In this document: positions 1 to 5,142 of the stretch, piece after piece
Layout of the letters: each line of letters opens with the position of its first letter
How positions within the stretch are numbered: position 1 is the stretch's first letter
Assembly: GCA_021776015.1 (NCBI GenBank)
Contig: JAJFGT010000053.1
Span: forward strand, 1 to 7,813
DNA from: Alphaproteobacteria bacterium
GTDB lineage: Bacteria; Pseudomonadota; Alphaproteobacteria; Micavibrionales; Micavibrionaceae
DNA length: 7,813 nucleotides
Reading direction: 5' to 3'
Notes under the pieces: generated by a model
Databases searched by the model: none
Told to the model about the DNA's origin: nothing
Seen by the model: the letters and a program-made list of their open reading frames with translations, nothing else
Position numbers and translations under genes: made by a program

Positions 1-27
1 ACTCAAATCATTGGATTGAAAAGCCAT
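1..27 (-). CDS. Start of a phage gene downstream of capsid (partial, 9 codons)
   Basis: An ATG at 27-25 on the minus strand opens a frame reading MAFQSNDLS to the window edge. It is preceded by a strong SD, AGGAG at 40-36, with an 8-base spacer. It starts 37 bases after the capsid stop codon, so it is almost certainly the next gene of the same transcript. By position it could be a head decoration/cement protein or a tail tubular/head completion protein. Nine residues are too few to decide. Confidence 0.6.
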
Positions 28-64
28 TTTGCTTTCTCCTTTTTTCTCTGTTTATTTTTGTTGA

Positions 65-889
65 TTACAATTCTGTGCAATCCACAACGACGACACCATT
101 GGCATCAATCAATGCTGCACCTTGGCTCATCATATTATTGACAAAATGCGCGGCACGATCTCCATGCCATGAAATATCTGTTTGAACATCAGATCCAGAC
201 GCATGACCAATCGCTGTTTTATGAAACCAAAAACAAGACCGAACCCCTGCCCCATTATCAGGTAATCCAGAATGGGGAATCCATGTGGTTCCAAGCCAAC
301 TTTTTGCTTGTGTGCCTTTCCATGGAAGTTCATCAGAGCCTATATAGTCTGAATTTCCAAATTCATTGATTTTCAAAAGATCGCTCCATTGCTTCCACCC
401 GACAATTGCAAATCGTTGCCCATCATCAGGAATATCGGCCTCACCTAGAATTTCAAAAGCTTCCAGAACCTTATCTTTGGTCAGCCCTGTTGCGGTAGCT
501 GGAATAAGATTTTGGGCTGCAGAGGCAAGAGATGAAATAATCATTTCATCCGTTTTACGTCCTAACGCATAAGCACCCGCATTCGCGATCACCTGACGCT
601 CATCTATATTGACTTTAAGTTCATCCAGACGATCAACCCAATCTCCTGCATAGTAATCTTGTAATAGACACTCAATCGAAGAATGATCGAGATTCATCAC
701 AGGTACCATTCCATGCGTTGATTTTGTAGATGCTGTTCCTTTTCCAACTTTTTGGAAAACAGCTGTAGAGCCCTTAATATTGTTAATAGAACGAACGGTT
801 CCTTTCAATTTAGATCCCATACGTTGATAGGCTTCGTGAACTTCTCTTTCGAATTGCTTCACGAAGGCCTGAGAAATGGATGTAGCCAT
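65..889 (-). CDS. Major capsid protein
   Basis: This 274-aa protein resembles the major capsid family of podovirus-like prophages (Phage_capsid_2 / Bbp17 type), which forms the icosahedral shell around the phage DNA. Typical features are the N-terminal MATSISQAFVKQFEREV helix, a basic stretch near residues 24-40, the acidic-aromatic segment around DYYAGDWVDRLDELKVN, and a hydrophobic C-terminus ending GVVVVDCTEL. The ATG at 889 is supported by TGAGGTG at 900-894, four bases upstream of the start codon. In related phages this gene directly follows the scaffold gene. Here it is separated from scaffold by four unrelated genes and probably needs its own promoter (see 1123-1151). The assignment rests on overall resemblance plus context. 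I did not identify an HK97-fold signature residue by residue. Confidence 0.8.
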   Translation of the reverse strand: MATSISQAFVKQFEREVHEAYQRMGSKLKGTVRSINNIKGSTAVFQKVGKGTASTKSTHGMVPVMNLDHSSIECLLQDYYAGDWVDRLDELKVNIDERQVIANAGAYALGRKTDEMIISSLASAAQNLIPATATGLTKDKVLEAFEILGEADIPDDGQRFAIVGWKQWSDLLKINEFGNSDYIGSDELPWKGTQAKSWLGTTWIPHSGLPDNGAGVRSCFWFHKTAIGHASGSDVQTDISWHGDRAAHFVNNMMSQGAALIDANGVVVVDCTEL

Positions 890-1071
890 TTTTCACCTCA
901 CAAATTTAAATGTTAATCTTGAAAATGCTTGGATAGGGTTGCCTCAAAAAATCAAGACCACACACAAGCGAAAAGGCTGGAGCAGTAAGGGGATTCCCTA
1001 ATAAAAAACTGTTATTCCAATATGCTCAAACACCAGAGATGCCAGACATGAGTCCGTCACAAGCCTTTGAG

Positions 1072-1087
1072 GGATATTCATATATCC
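1072..1087. repeat. Short palindrome GGATAT-TCAT-ATATCC
   Basis: A perfect 6-bp inverted repeat (1072-1077 with 1082-1087) around a 4-base centre. It lies downstream of the candidate capsid promoter, inside the predicted capsid leader. It could be an operator half-site pair or a small leader hairpin. A repeat this short also arises by chance in AT-rich DNA. Confidence 0.3.
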
Positions 1088-1119
1088 GTCATATAAAAGA
1101 CAATCATGGCGTTGATGAA

Positions 1120-1146
1120 CTTAACTTAGGTTTATTTTCCTATAAT
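1120..1146 (+). promoter_or_regulatory. Candidate plus-strand promoter overlapping the capsid promoter
   Basis: A perfect TATAAT at 1141-1146 has CTTAAC (one change from the alphaproteobacterial -35 CTTGAC) at 1120-1125, 15 bases upstream, which is slightly short. Its last base is shared with the minus-strand TTGACA at 1151-1146, so the two promoters would be face to face and could not both be occupied. It would give the PilZ gene a leader of about 165 bases. Confidence 0.3.
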
Positions 1147-1151
1147 GTCAA
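1123..1151 (-). promoter_or_regulatory. Candidate promoter for the capsid gene
   Basis: Reading the minus strand, a perfect TTGACA (1151-1146, within CTTGACA, the form favoured in Alphaproteobacteria) is followed after 17 bases by TAAGTT (1128-1123), a weak -10. Transcription would start near 1115 and give a capsid leader of about 225 bases. The location makes biological sense: opposite-strand genes separate capsid from the main operon, so readthrough from scaffold is unlikely. The -10 matches consensus at only three of six positions. Confidence 0.42.
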
Positions 1152-1184
1152 GCCTTTTTTATATTTTTTGTGGAAAAATAGGCT
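1151..1184. repeat. Imperfect hairpin AGCCT...AGGCT
   Basis: AGCCT (1151-1155) can pair with AGGCT (1180-1184), and after one T-T mismatch the adjoining T-run (1157-1160) pairs with A-run bases (1175-1178). It lies just downstream of the plus-strand TATAAT, so it would be in the 5' leader of a PilZ transcript started there. There is no T-tract after it, so it is not a convincing terminator. Confidence 0.25.
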
Positions 1185-1202
1185 GTACCCCCTAAATAAA
1201 AC

Positions 1203-1230
1203 TTGCAAATTCAAAAAATTAATGTACATT
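1203..1230 (+). promoter_or_regulatory. Second candidate promoter for the PilZ-cupin pair
   Basis: TTGCAA (1203-1208) and TACATT (1225-1230) are 16 bases apart, each matching the sigma-70 consensus at four of six positions. Transcription would begin near 1237, about 78 bases before the PilZ start. The elements are weak, and AT-rich sequence generates such pairs by chance. Confidence 0.25.
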
Positions 1231-1314
1231 ACGTAAATCTGCTTAACAATTGATGGGGTTTAAAACATCGACTGCTCTCACATCATAATCATAAAAATAG
1301 GATAGAACAGGAAA

Positions 1315-1710
1315 ATGCTTTCAACTTTAAAGACGTTTAAAGATATGTATATAACAAGCAATACAACTCAAGATGGTGATAATCAACGCGCAACGCCTCG
1401 TCGTGCGTGTGATCAATGTGTGGGCGAAATAAACGGTCAAAACTACCCTGTTGAAAATTGGGGCATGGGGGGCGCTAAAATTTTTGGTGACTTTAAAACA
1501 ACAGAAGTTGGAGAAGAAATTCCTGTGACTCTCAAATTCAAGCTTCATGAACAAATTCTACGCATTACACATAAGGGACATGTCCTTAGAAAAACAAATG
1601 ATGGCATTATCGCTATACAATTTCTTCCTCTCACACGGAGCGTTCGTACGAACTTCCAGCGTGTGATTGATGATTATAATACACGTGAATTTGCAGGCTC
1701 ATTGGTATAA
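1315..1710 (+). CDS. PilZ-domain protein, atypical second motif
   Basis: This 131-aa cytosolic protein resembles single-domain PilZ proteins, which bind cyclic di-GMP and transmit it to motility, secretion or surface functions. The RxxxR ligand-binding motif is present as RATPRR at residues 25-30. The second motif, normally [D/N]-x-S-x-x-G, reads NWGMGG at 48-53, so Gly replaces the Ser. The following beta-strand pattern (IPVTLKFKL, ILRITHKGHVLR, GIIAIQFL) fits the PilZ barrel. The start is uncertain. The ATG at 1315 has AGGA only two bases upstream (1309-1312) and another AGGA 12 bases upstream (1299-1302). Met11 is an alternative that would leave the domain intact. The gene sits 37 bases before the cupin gene on the same strand, probably in one transcript. 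It is an unusual gene to find inside a phage head cluster. Confidence 0.72.
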   Translation: MLSTLKTFKDMYITSNTTQDGDNQRATPRRACDQCVGEINGQNYPVENWGMGGAKIFGDFKTTEVGEEIPVTLKFKLHEQILRITHKGHVLRKTNDGIIAIQFLPLTRSVRTNFQRVIDDYNTREFAGSLV

Positions 1711-1747
1711 TAACATTACTCACTTAAAATAAAGAGATTTACTCATC

Positions 1748-2122
1748 ATGTCAGACGAGCGCCAACCCTTCAAAAAAACAATTGCTGATATTCCTATTGA
1801 AGATGCCCATGGAGGATCTGGGAGTCGTCGATTACTTCTTGACTCAACAGACCCCATATCAAGAAATTTAGAGGCTATGACCGAAGGATTCCTTCCTCTA
1901 GGAAAAGCTTTTGATTGGCATACCCACCACCTTGTTGATGAATTCTTTATTGTTACTCAAGGAACAGGATTCATTGAATATGATGGTGATGGATATGAGG
2001 GCGAAAAAAAGATTGATTATAAAGAAGGTGATCTTATTTACTCCCCTGCAAACATCTCCCACCGTCTGGAAAACACAGGCACAGTCGATAATAAATTTCT
2101 TTTTATTCGTGTAGCTGTGTAG
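1748..2122 (+). CDS. Single-domain cupin protein
   Basis: This 124-aa protein contains one complete conserved cupin barrel. Motif 1, G(x)5HxH(x)4E(x)6G, is matched exactly: G52, H58, H60, E65, G72. Motif 2 is matched by G94, P100, H105 and N109, with Asn102 in place of the usual Gly. His58, His60, Glu65 and His105 would form the metal site. Small cupins of this type include dioxygenases, isomerases and sugar- or ligand-binding proteins, and the sequence does not identify the substrate. No signal peptide is present, so it is predicted cytosolic. The ATG at 1748 has only a weak AGAG (1733-1736) upstream, suggesting dependence on translation from the PilZ gene 37 bases before it. Another 241 bases follow before the next gene. 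Confidence 0.8.
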   Translation: MSDERQPFKKTIADIPIEDAHGGSGSRRLLLDSTDPISRNLEAMTEGFLPLGKAFDWHTHHLVDEFFIVTQGTGFIEYDGDGYEGEKKIDYKEGDLIYSPANISHRLENTGTVDNKFLFIRVAV

Positions 2123-2163
2123 CCCCATTCCATCTATTTGCATTTATAGCCCAACACATTTCT

Positions 2164-2180
2164 ATCATATGGCTTATGAT
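2164..2180. repeat. Small hairpin after the cupin gene
   Basis: ATCATA (2164-2169) and TATGAT (2175-2180) form a 6-bp AU-rich stem with a 5-base loop, 41 bases after the cupin stop codon. There is no T-tract on the plus-strand side, so it is at best a weak RNA 3'-end structure. Confidence 0.2.
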
Positions 2181-2262
2181 CAGACCAATAGGAACGCCAC
2201 ACATCAAGATTTCAAAAAAATGAATTATTTAATCTCTGTACCAGCATAAAATCGAAATTAAG

Positions 2263-2281
2263 CCTATTTTACAAAAGTAGG
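2263..2281. repeat. Inverted repeat beside the -35 of the 248-aa gene
   Basis: CCTATTTT (2263-2270) pairs with AAAGTAGG plus flanking A (2274-2281) through eight base pairs, including one G-U, around the 3-base centre ACA. It lies four bases upstream of a perfect TTGACA at 2285. A dyad in this place is a plausible operator for a repressor or activator of the downstream gene. Confidence 0.35.
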
Positions 2282-2284
2282 TAA

Positions 2285-2311
2285 TTGACATACTCATTAT
2301 AATCCTATTAA
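2285..2311 (+). promoter_or_regulatory. Promoter region of the 248-aa gene
   Basis: A perfect TTGACA at 2285-2290 is followed by a perfect TATAAT at 2298-2303, but only 7 bases separate them, too close to act as one sigma-70 promoter. Two readings are possible. In one, TTGACA works with TATTAA at 2306-2311 (15-base spacer). In the other, TATAAT works with a poor -35 and starts transcription near 2310. The second reading would place the whole SD-sequestering stem (2315-2355) in the leader. Confidence 0.45.
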
Positions 2312-2314
2312 ACT

Positions 2315-2355
2315 TCCTCTTGCCCTTTCATGACATAAAGAATAAAGCAAGAGGA
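2315..2355 (+). promoter_or_regulatory. SD-sequestering leader hairpin
   Basis: TCCTCTTGC (2315-2323) is perfectly complementary to GCAAGAGGA (2347-2355), a 9-bp stem enclosing 23 bases. A small inner stem, CTTT/AAAG (2325-2328 with 2337-2340), can form within the loop. The right arm contains the whole SD (GAGGA, 2351-2355), which stands 8 bases before the ATG at 2364. In the folded RNA the ribosome binding site of the 248-aa gene would be fully paired. This geometry is that of a translational switch, such as an RNA thermometer, a protein or antisense target, or attenuated basal expression. No known riboswitch core was recognised. Confidence 0.5.
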
Positions 2356-2363
2356 TCAATACA

Positions 2364-3110
2364 ATGAGCGAGATGGACAATAATCCCCCAGGACCAGTCG
2401 TTGGGACACGAGTAAATCTTGGTAAAAAATTTCAGCCACAAGCTAAAACTATCCCTTTCGAACAAAAACCAGATCAACGTTATCATTCAAGACAAGATTT
2501 GTTAAATGGATCGAATACGATAGACCAAATCATGAAGAAGCCTGATAGAAGTATGGCAAAAGAGGATATCGATTTTCTTGTCCACACTGTAATACAAGAC
2601 CCAAAACAATATCTTGTAAAAGGAATACAACAACTCTATGTCCTCTATACTCAAAATATACATAAAAAAGAAACGGCCGAGAGCCTTCAAAACATCACAG
2701 CAACATTACATCAAGACTACGAGATGAATCAATGGGTTGACCTTGTTACACATATAGATAAAGAAGGCCAATTAAGAACCCTTCAAAACATCACACGGAA
2801 TATGAGAGCTCTGCGTGCTGGTTATGAGGCAGATCCTTCAATTGTCTATACAGCTATGATTAATGAAATTGGAGAAATATGGAATGATAGCCTCACCGTA
2901 CGTGAAGAAATACGCCAAAGTCTAGAAGAACATGCCAAGACAAAAAGAACAGGAACAATATCTTTAATGATATTTGCAAGTCGGGATAGCAGAGAAGCCC
3001 TCTCTAGAATAGAGAGCTATGTAACATCAGCTGAAGAGGCTCTTATTATTGCACCTATTAAAAAAGAGGAAACAACGGTGGTACAAGAAAAGTTACAGAA
3101 TGGATGTTAG
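2364..3110 (+). CDS. Unrecognised 248-aa helical protein
   Basis: I do not recognise the family. The protein is hydrophilic, with no signal peptide or membrane segment. Residues 1-45 are Pro/Gly/Gln-rich and probably flexible, starting MSEMDNNPPGPVV. Residues 60-235 look almost entirely alpha-helical, and the last residue is Cys248. LQNIT occurs at 108-112 and 140-144, exactly 32 residues apart, encoded by an identical 16-base stretch, suggesting an internal helical repeat. The ATG at 2364 has GAGGA with an 8-base spacer, but that SD lies inside a perfect inverted repeat. The stop codon (3108-3110) overlaps the end of the convergent DUF1223 gene. A leaderless helical protein with a disordered N-terminus could be a secreted effector, an adaptor or a cytosolic regulator. 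The sequence does not choose between these. Confidence 0.72.
   Translation: MSEMDNNPPGPVVGTRVNLGKKFQPQAKTIPFEQKPDQRYHSRQDLLNGSNTIDQIMKKPDRSMAKEDIDFLVHTVIQDPKQYLVKGIQQLYVLYTQNIHKKETAESLQNITATLHQDYEMNQWVDLVTHIDKEGQLRTLQNITRNMRALRAGYEADPSIVYTAMINEIGEIWNDSLTVREEIRQSLEEHAKTKRTGTISLMIFASRDSREALSRIESYVTSAEEALIIAPIKKEETTVVQEKLQNGC
2684..2795 (+). repeat. In-frame 16-base direct repeat inside the 248-aa gene
   Basis: CCTTCAAAACATCACA occurs at 2684-2699 and again at 2780-2795, 96 bases (32 codons) apart and in the same frame. Both copies encode LQNIT. The flanking protein sequence is only loosely similar (TATLHQDYEM against TRNMRALRAGYE). It may be a decayed tandem duplication of a helical unit, or selection for the motif. 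Confidence 0.55.
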
Positions 3111-3874
3111 AGCTTTAACCGCCCTACAGCACTCACAGCTCCAGACCCATCCTGGTTTGCTAAAATAATAATCTGATCAGCACGACTTGAACGAATGAGA
3201 TGTGGAGGGATTGGAACGCTACGGCTCTCACTTTGGCCACTCCAATTACCAATATTATAAATATCCTTTACATTTTGAACATAGATCACCGTCTTATTAC
3301 GATTTTCACCACGCCCAATCGGTGTAACTTCTTCTGTCTTTATTAAAAATGCACGGAGTTTATACCGTTTAGATGCATCAAGATTAGGAAGATCAATTTG
3401 AAAGCTCTGATCATCATTTGAACGCATTGATATTAATTCAGTTGTTTGATTTTGTGCTTTTGTAATCTCGTTTATAACTTCTCCGCTACGGCTTCCCACC
3501 ATATCAGTGCGACCATTAATAATGATCTGAGGAGTATAGACACGGGCACTCCCTTTCATGGTGTACGCATACTGACGTTGACGGTCATCGCAGGCACTTG
3601 ATCCTAATGTATCTTTCCAGCCAATATAATCCCAATATGTGACATGGCAGGATAATATATAAAGATTATTGCGTTGTGTTAATGCCTCTGCCAGACGATC
3701 AGCTGGTGGGCAAGACGAACATCCTTGAGAGGTAAATAATTCAACAATCACAGGGATATCAGATTGTGGAAGAGTGGATAAATCGTTACTCGAAAAACTC
3801 TGTTTCGTACCACCCAGAAACATGAAGATAACACCAAGCGTTAATCCGAACACAATAATATGAAATAGTTTCAT
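3107..3874 (-). CDS. DUF1223 family thioredoxin-like protein, membrane-anchored or secreted
   Basis: This 255-aa protein matches the DUF1223 family, thioredoxin-fold proteins frequent in Alphaproteobacteria. The N-terminus has a Lys2 and a hydrophobic segment at residues 4-20. There is no clear A-x-A cleavage site or lipobox, so it may be an uncleaved anchor facing the periplasm. The conserved core is ELFTSQGCSSCPPAD (45-59) with a CxxC pair, Cys52 and Cys55. HVTYWDYIGW (77-86), an RQRQYA segment (98-103) and YTPQIIINGR (113-122) then follow, all characteristic. Further cysteines at 76 and 95 could form a second pair. The biochemical role is not established; a redox function is inferred from the fold. 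The ATG at 3874 has a strong GAGGAG (3888-3883) with an 8-base spacer. It is a host-type gene on the same strand as the phage operon, convergent with the 248-aa gene. Confidence 0.85.
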   Translation of the reverse strand: MKLFHIIVFGLTLGVIFMFLGGTKQSFSSNDLSTLPQSDIPVIVELFTSQGCSSCPPADRLAEALTQRNNLYILSCHVTYWDYIGWKDTLGSSACDDRQRQYAYTMKGSARVYTPQIIINGRTDMVGSRSGEVINEITKAQNQTTELISMRSNDDQSFQIDLPNLDASKRYKLRAFLIKTEEVTPIGRGENRNKTVIYVQNVKDIYNIGNWSGQSESRSVPIPPHLIRSSRADQIIILANQDGSGAVSAVGRLKL

Positions 3875-3894
3875 GCACCAAACTCCTCTATAGG

Positions 3895-3911
3895 CTTATT
3901 CGATAAATAAG
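3895..3911. repeat. Dyad CTTATT-CGATA-AATAAG upstream of the DUF1223 gene
   Basis: A perfect 6-bp inverted repeat (3895-3900 with 3906-3911) lies directly upstream of the DUF1223 SD. It could be an operator or a leader hairpin on the minus-strand transcript. Its small size and AT content make chance plausible. Confidence 0.28.
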
Positions 3912-3931
3912 ACAGAAAAGATACATAATCT

Positions 3932-3963
3932 ATTACACTTCAATGTTAAGCATTCTCTGTCAA
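3932..3963 (-). promoter_or_regulatory. Candidate promoter of the DUF1223 gene
   Basis: On the minus strand a perfect TTGACA (3963-3958) is followed by TGTAAT (3937-3932), five of six matches to TATAAT. The spacer is 20 bases, longer than the ideal 17. Transcription would start about 50 bases before the ATG. If real, this gene is independent of the phage operon that ends just upstream. Confidence 0.35.
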
Positions 3964-4007
3964 TAAACAATGCGCTAGCAAGAGTGGGAAGGTTTTATAT
4001 GCCACCC

Positions 4008-4034
4008 CTCTTCCCCTCTAAACAAGGGGAAGAG
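4008..4034. terminator. Perfect 10-bp palindrome after the scaffold gene
   Basis: CTCTTCCCCT (4008-4017) is perfectly complementary to AGGGGAAGAG (4025-4034), with a 7-base loop. It lies 24 bases beyond the scaffold stop codon and is the most GC-rich stem in the window. Neither strand shows a T-tract after it, so it is not a textbook intrinsic terminator. It could stop or stabilise the 3' end of the head-operon transcript, or be a dispersed palindromic repeat. It marks the boundary between the phage operon and the cargo genes. Confidence 0.5.
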
Positions 4035-4058
4035 AATTAGAAATATTTACTTATGTTC

Positions 4059-4793
4059 TTAGCTATACAGCCCTTCAAAGCCTTGGGTCACTTTGGCAAC
4101 AAAGGAAGGATCTTTATCTCTCCAATATTTAGGGTCCCGCATCATGGATTGAAGTCCTGCCTCATCAAGAGACCCAGACATCGCATTTTTACTTCCAAAA
4201 CTTGGTTCCGAGCCTTTCATCATACGGAAGAGTGTCATCACTCCTTCATGAGAATTAGCAAGGCTTTCCAAGACGTCTTCAGGTAGATTTTTCTGACCAA
4301 ACGCCAAAAGCTGACGAGAGACTTCCTGCCATTTTTCAACGCCTCCAAATTCTTGAATAAGACGCTCAACTTCACGATCGGCTTGAAACTCAGCCGACAT
4401 TTCTAAAATAAGAGGGACAAGCTTATCTGCCGCTGCATCATACACAGCCTGAACCTGTTCTTGTGTAAAACCCAAATCATGAAGATGTTTGTTAAGCTCT
4501 GAATCTTTTTCAAACAATCCATGAGATACATCCACATCATACTCATCAGCACTCTCAGGACGTCCGAGCATTTTCAAAAGATTGATTTTATCTTCATCTG
4601 TTTCAGGAGGCATCAGCTGTTTTGGCGTATTGGATAGTTTTTTTTCTAACTCAATATAGGATTGAGCGAGAGCTTCAACCCGAATTGTTTTTGTCTTTTC
4701 ATCCCAAAATTTTTCAGGAATAAAATCGGGTTTAAGATTTTTGCCTTCACTTTTTATCTCTTCATCATGGGGTATTTTATCTTGATGTATCAT
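4059..4793 (-). CDS. Phage scaffold / capsid assembly protein
   Basis: This 244-aa acidic, helical protein has the features of podovirus scaffolding proteins, which template procapsid assembly and then leave the shell. An N-terminal segment (FIPEKFWDEKTKTIRVEAL, 24-42, continuing to SYIELEKKL) is typical of this group, as is LGRPESADEYDV (76-87). The middle (100-170) is predicted helical or coiled coil. The C-terminus carries the characteristic DPKYWRDKDPSFVAKV block (220-235) and ends GFEGLYS. The ATG at 4793 has AAAGGA (4806-4801) with a 7-base spacer. It follows the Bbp19-like gene after 43 bases. In related phages the capsid gene comes immediately next. Here the order is broken by the palindrome and four cargo genes. 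Confidence 0.8.
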   Translation of the reverse strand: MIHQDKIPHDEEIKSEGKNLKPDFIPEKFWDEKTKTIRVEALAQSYIELEKKLSNTPKQLMPPETDEDKINLLKMLGRPESADEYDVDVSHGLFEKDSELNKHLHDLGFTQEQVQAVYDAAADKLVPLILEMSAEFQADREVERLIQEFGGVEKWQEVSRQLLAFGQKNLPEDVLESLANSHEGVMTLFRMMKGSEPSFGSKNAMSGSLDEAGLQSMMRDPKYWRDKDPSFVAKVTQGFEGLYS

Positions 4794-4836
4794 ATTATTT
4801 TCCTTTCAATATTAATAATTTTGATATGATCACGTC

Positions 4837-5142
4837 TTATGTACGACCTGATCGAATAAGCTTCATAATTGTAGCGATCATGGCACGTTGCCCTTCTAGA
4901 TACCTTAATTGTGTATCAGAAGCCTCGGGGCCCAGAGCACGTTGAAATGTAATGGACTGTAAGTGAGAGAGGACACACTGCCCATCTTCCGTTGAAAAAA
5001 CACGCGCAAACGCCTTTTCAATATCAGACTGATCTTCAGATTTGTTTTTCATATACAAATCAGATACGATACAATCTGTTTTTTTATTTAATTCATTTTC
5101 TTCGAATGGATAACCACCAAAGGCATTACGCATTGAAAACAT
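4837..5142 (-). CDS. Bbp19-like phage protein
   Basis: This 101-aa protein lies between portal and scaffold, the place of the Bbp19-like protein in BPP-1-type phages. Residues 41-99 match that domain's pattern: FARVFSTEDG, then VLSHLQSITFQRALGPEAS, then LRYLEGQRAMIATIMKLI. The function is not known; location suggests a minor head or assembly role. The ATG at 5142 was chosen because AAGGAA stands about 8 bases upstream. The frame is open back to an ATG at 5187, but the extra residues would lie within the portal gene and have no SD. The chosen start overlaps the last 17 bases of the portal gene, implying translational coupling. Met4 (5133) is a less likely alternative. Confidence 0.68.
   Translation of the reverse strand: MFSMRNAFGGYPFEENELNKKTDCIVSDLYMKNKSEDQSDIEKAFARVFSTEDGQCVLSHLQSITFQRALGPEASDTQLRYLEGQRAMIATIMKLIRSGRT

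Larger units (their letters stand above)
890..1314. other. 425-base divergent intergenic region between capsid and PilZ genes
   Basis: This region separates the minus-strand capsid gene from the plus-strand PilZ gene. It contains no convincing gene: the only open frame of any length (1039-1236, plus strand) lacks a good SD and a recognisable sequence. It holds overlapping divergent promoter-like elements near 1120-1151, a weaker plus-strand candidate at 1203-1230, a small palindrome at 1072-1087 and an imperfect hairpin at 1151-1184. No terminal inverted repeats or transposase remnants were seen. Confidence 0.6.
890..4058. other. Four-gene cargo block splitting scaffold from capsid
   Basis: PilZ, cupin, the unrecognised 248-aa gene and DUF1223 occupy the space where head operons of this type normally have no gene. 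Three are on the strand opposite to the phage operon, and each unit has its own promoter-like sequence. No integrase, transposase, flanking direct repeat or inverted repeat was found, so the means of entry is not visible. By spot counts the base composition overlaps that of the phage genes. Confidence 0.6.

Noticed and set aside
169..369. Plus-strand open frames inside the capsid gene (also 366-572)
   Set aside because: They are antisense shadows of the capsid gene, with no SD and no protein-like conservation.
1039..1236. 65-codon plus-strand open frame in the capsid-PilZ intergenic region
   Set aside because: No good SD, no recognisable sequence, and it runs across the divergent promoter elements and an AT-rich stretch; more likely chance.
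2315..2355. Known riboswitch class in the leader of the 248-aa gene
   Set aside because: The leader is about 50 bases with one simple stem; no conserved riboswitch core was recognised.
890..4058. Cargo block as an insertion sequence or transposon
   Set aside because: No transposase, terminal inverted repeats or target-site duplication could be found by eye at either boundary.
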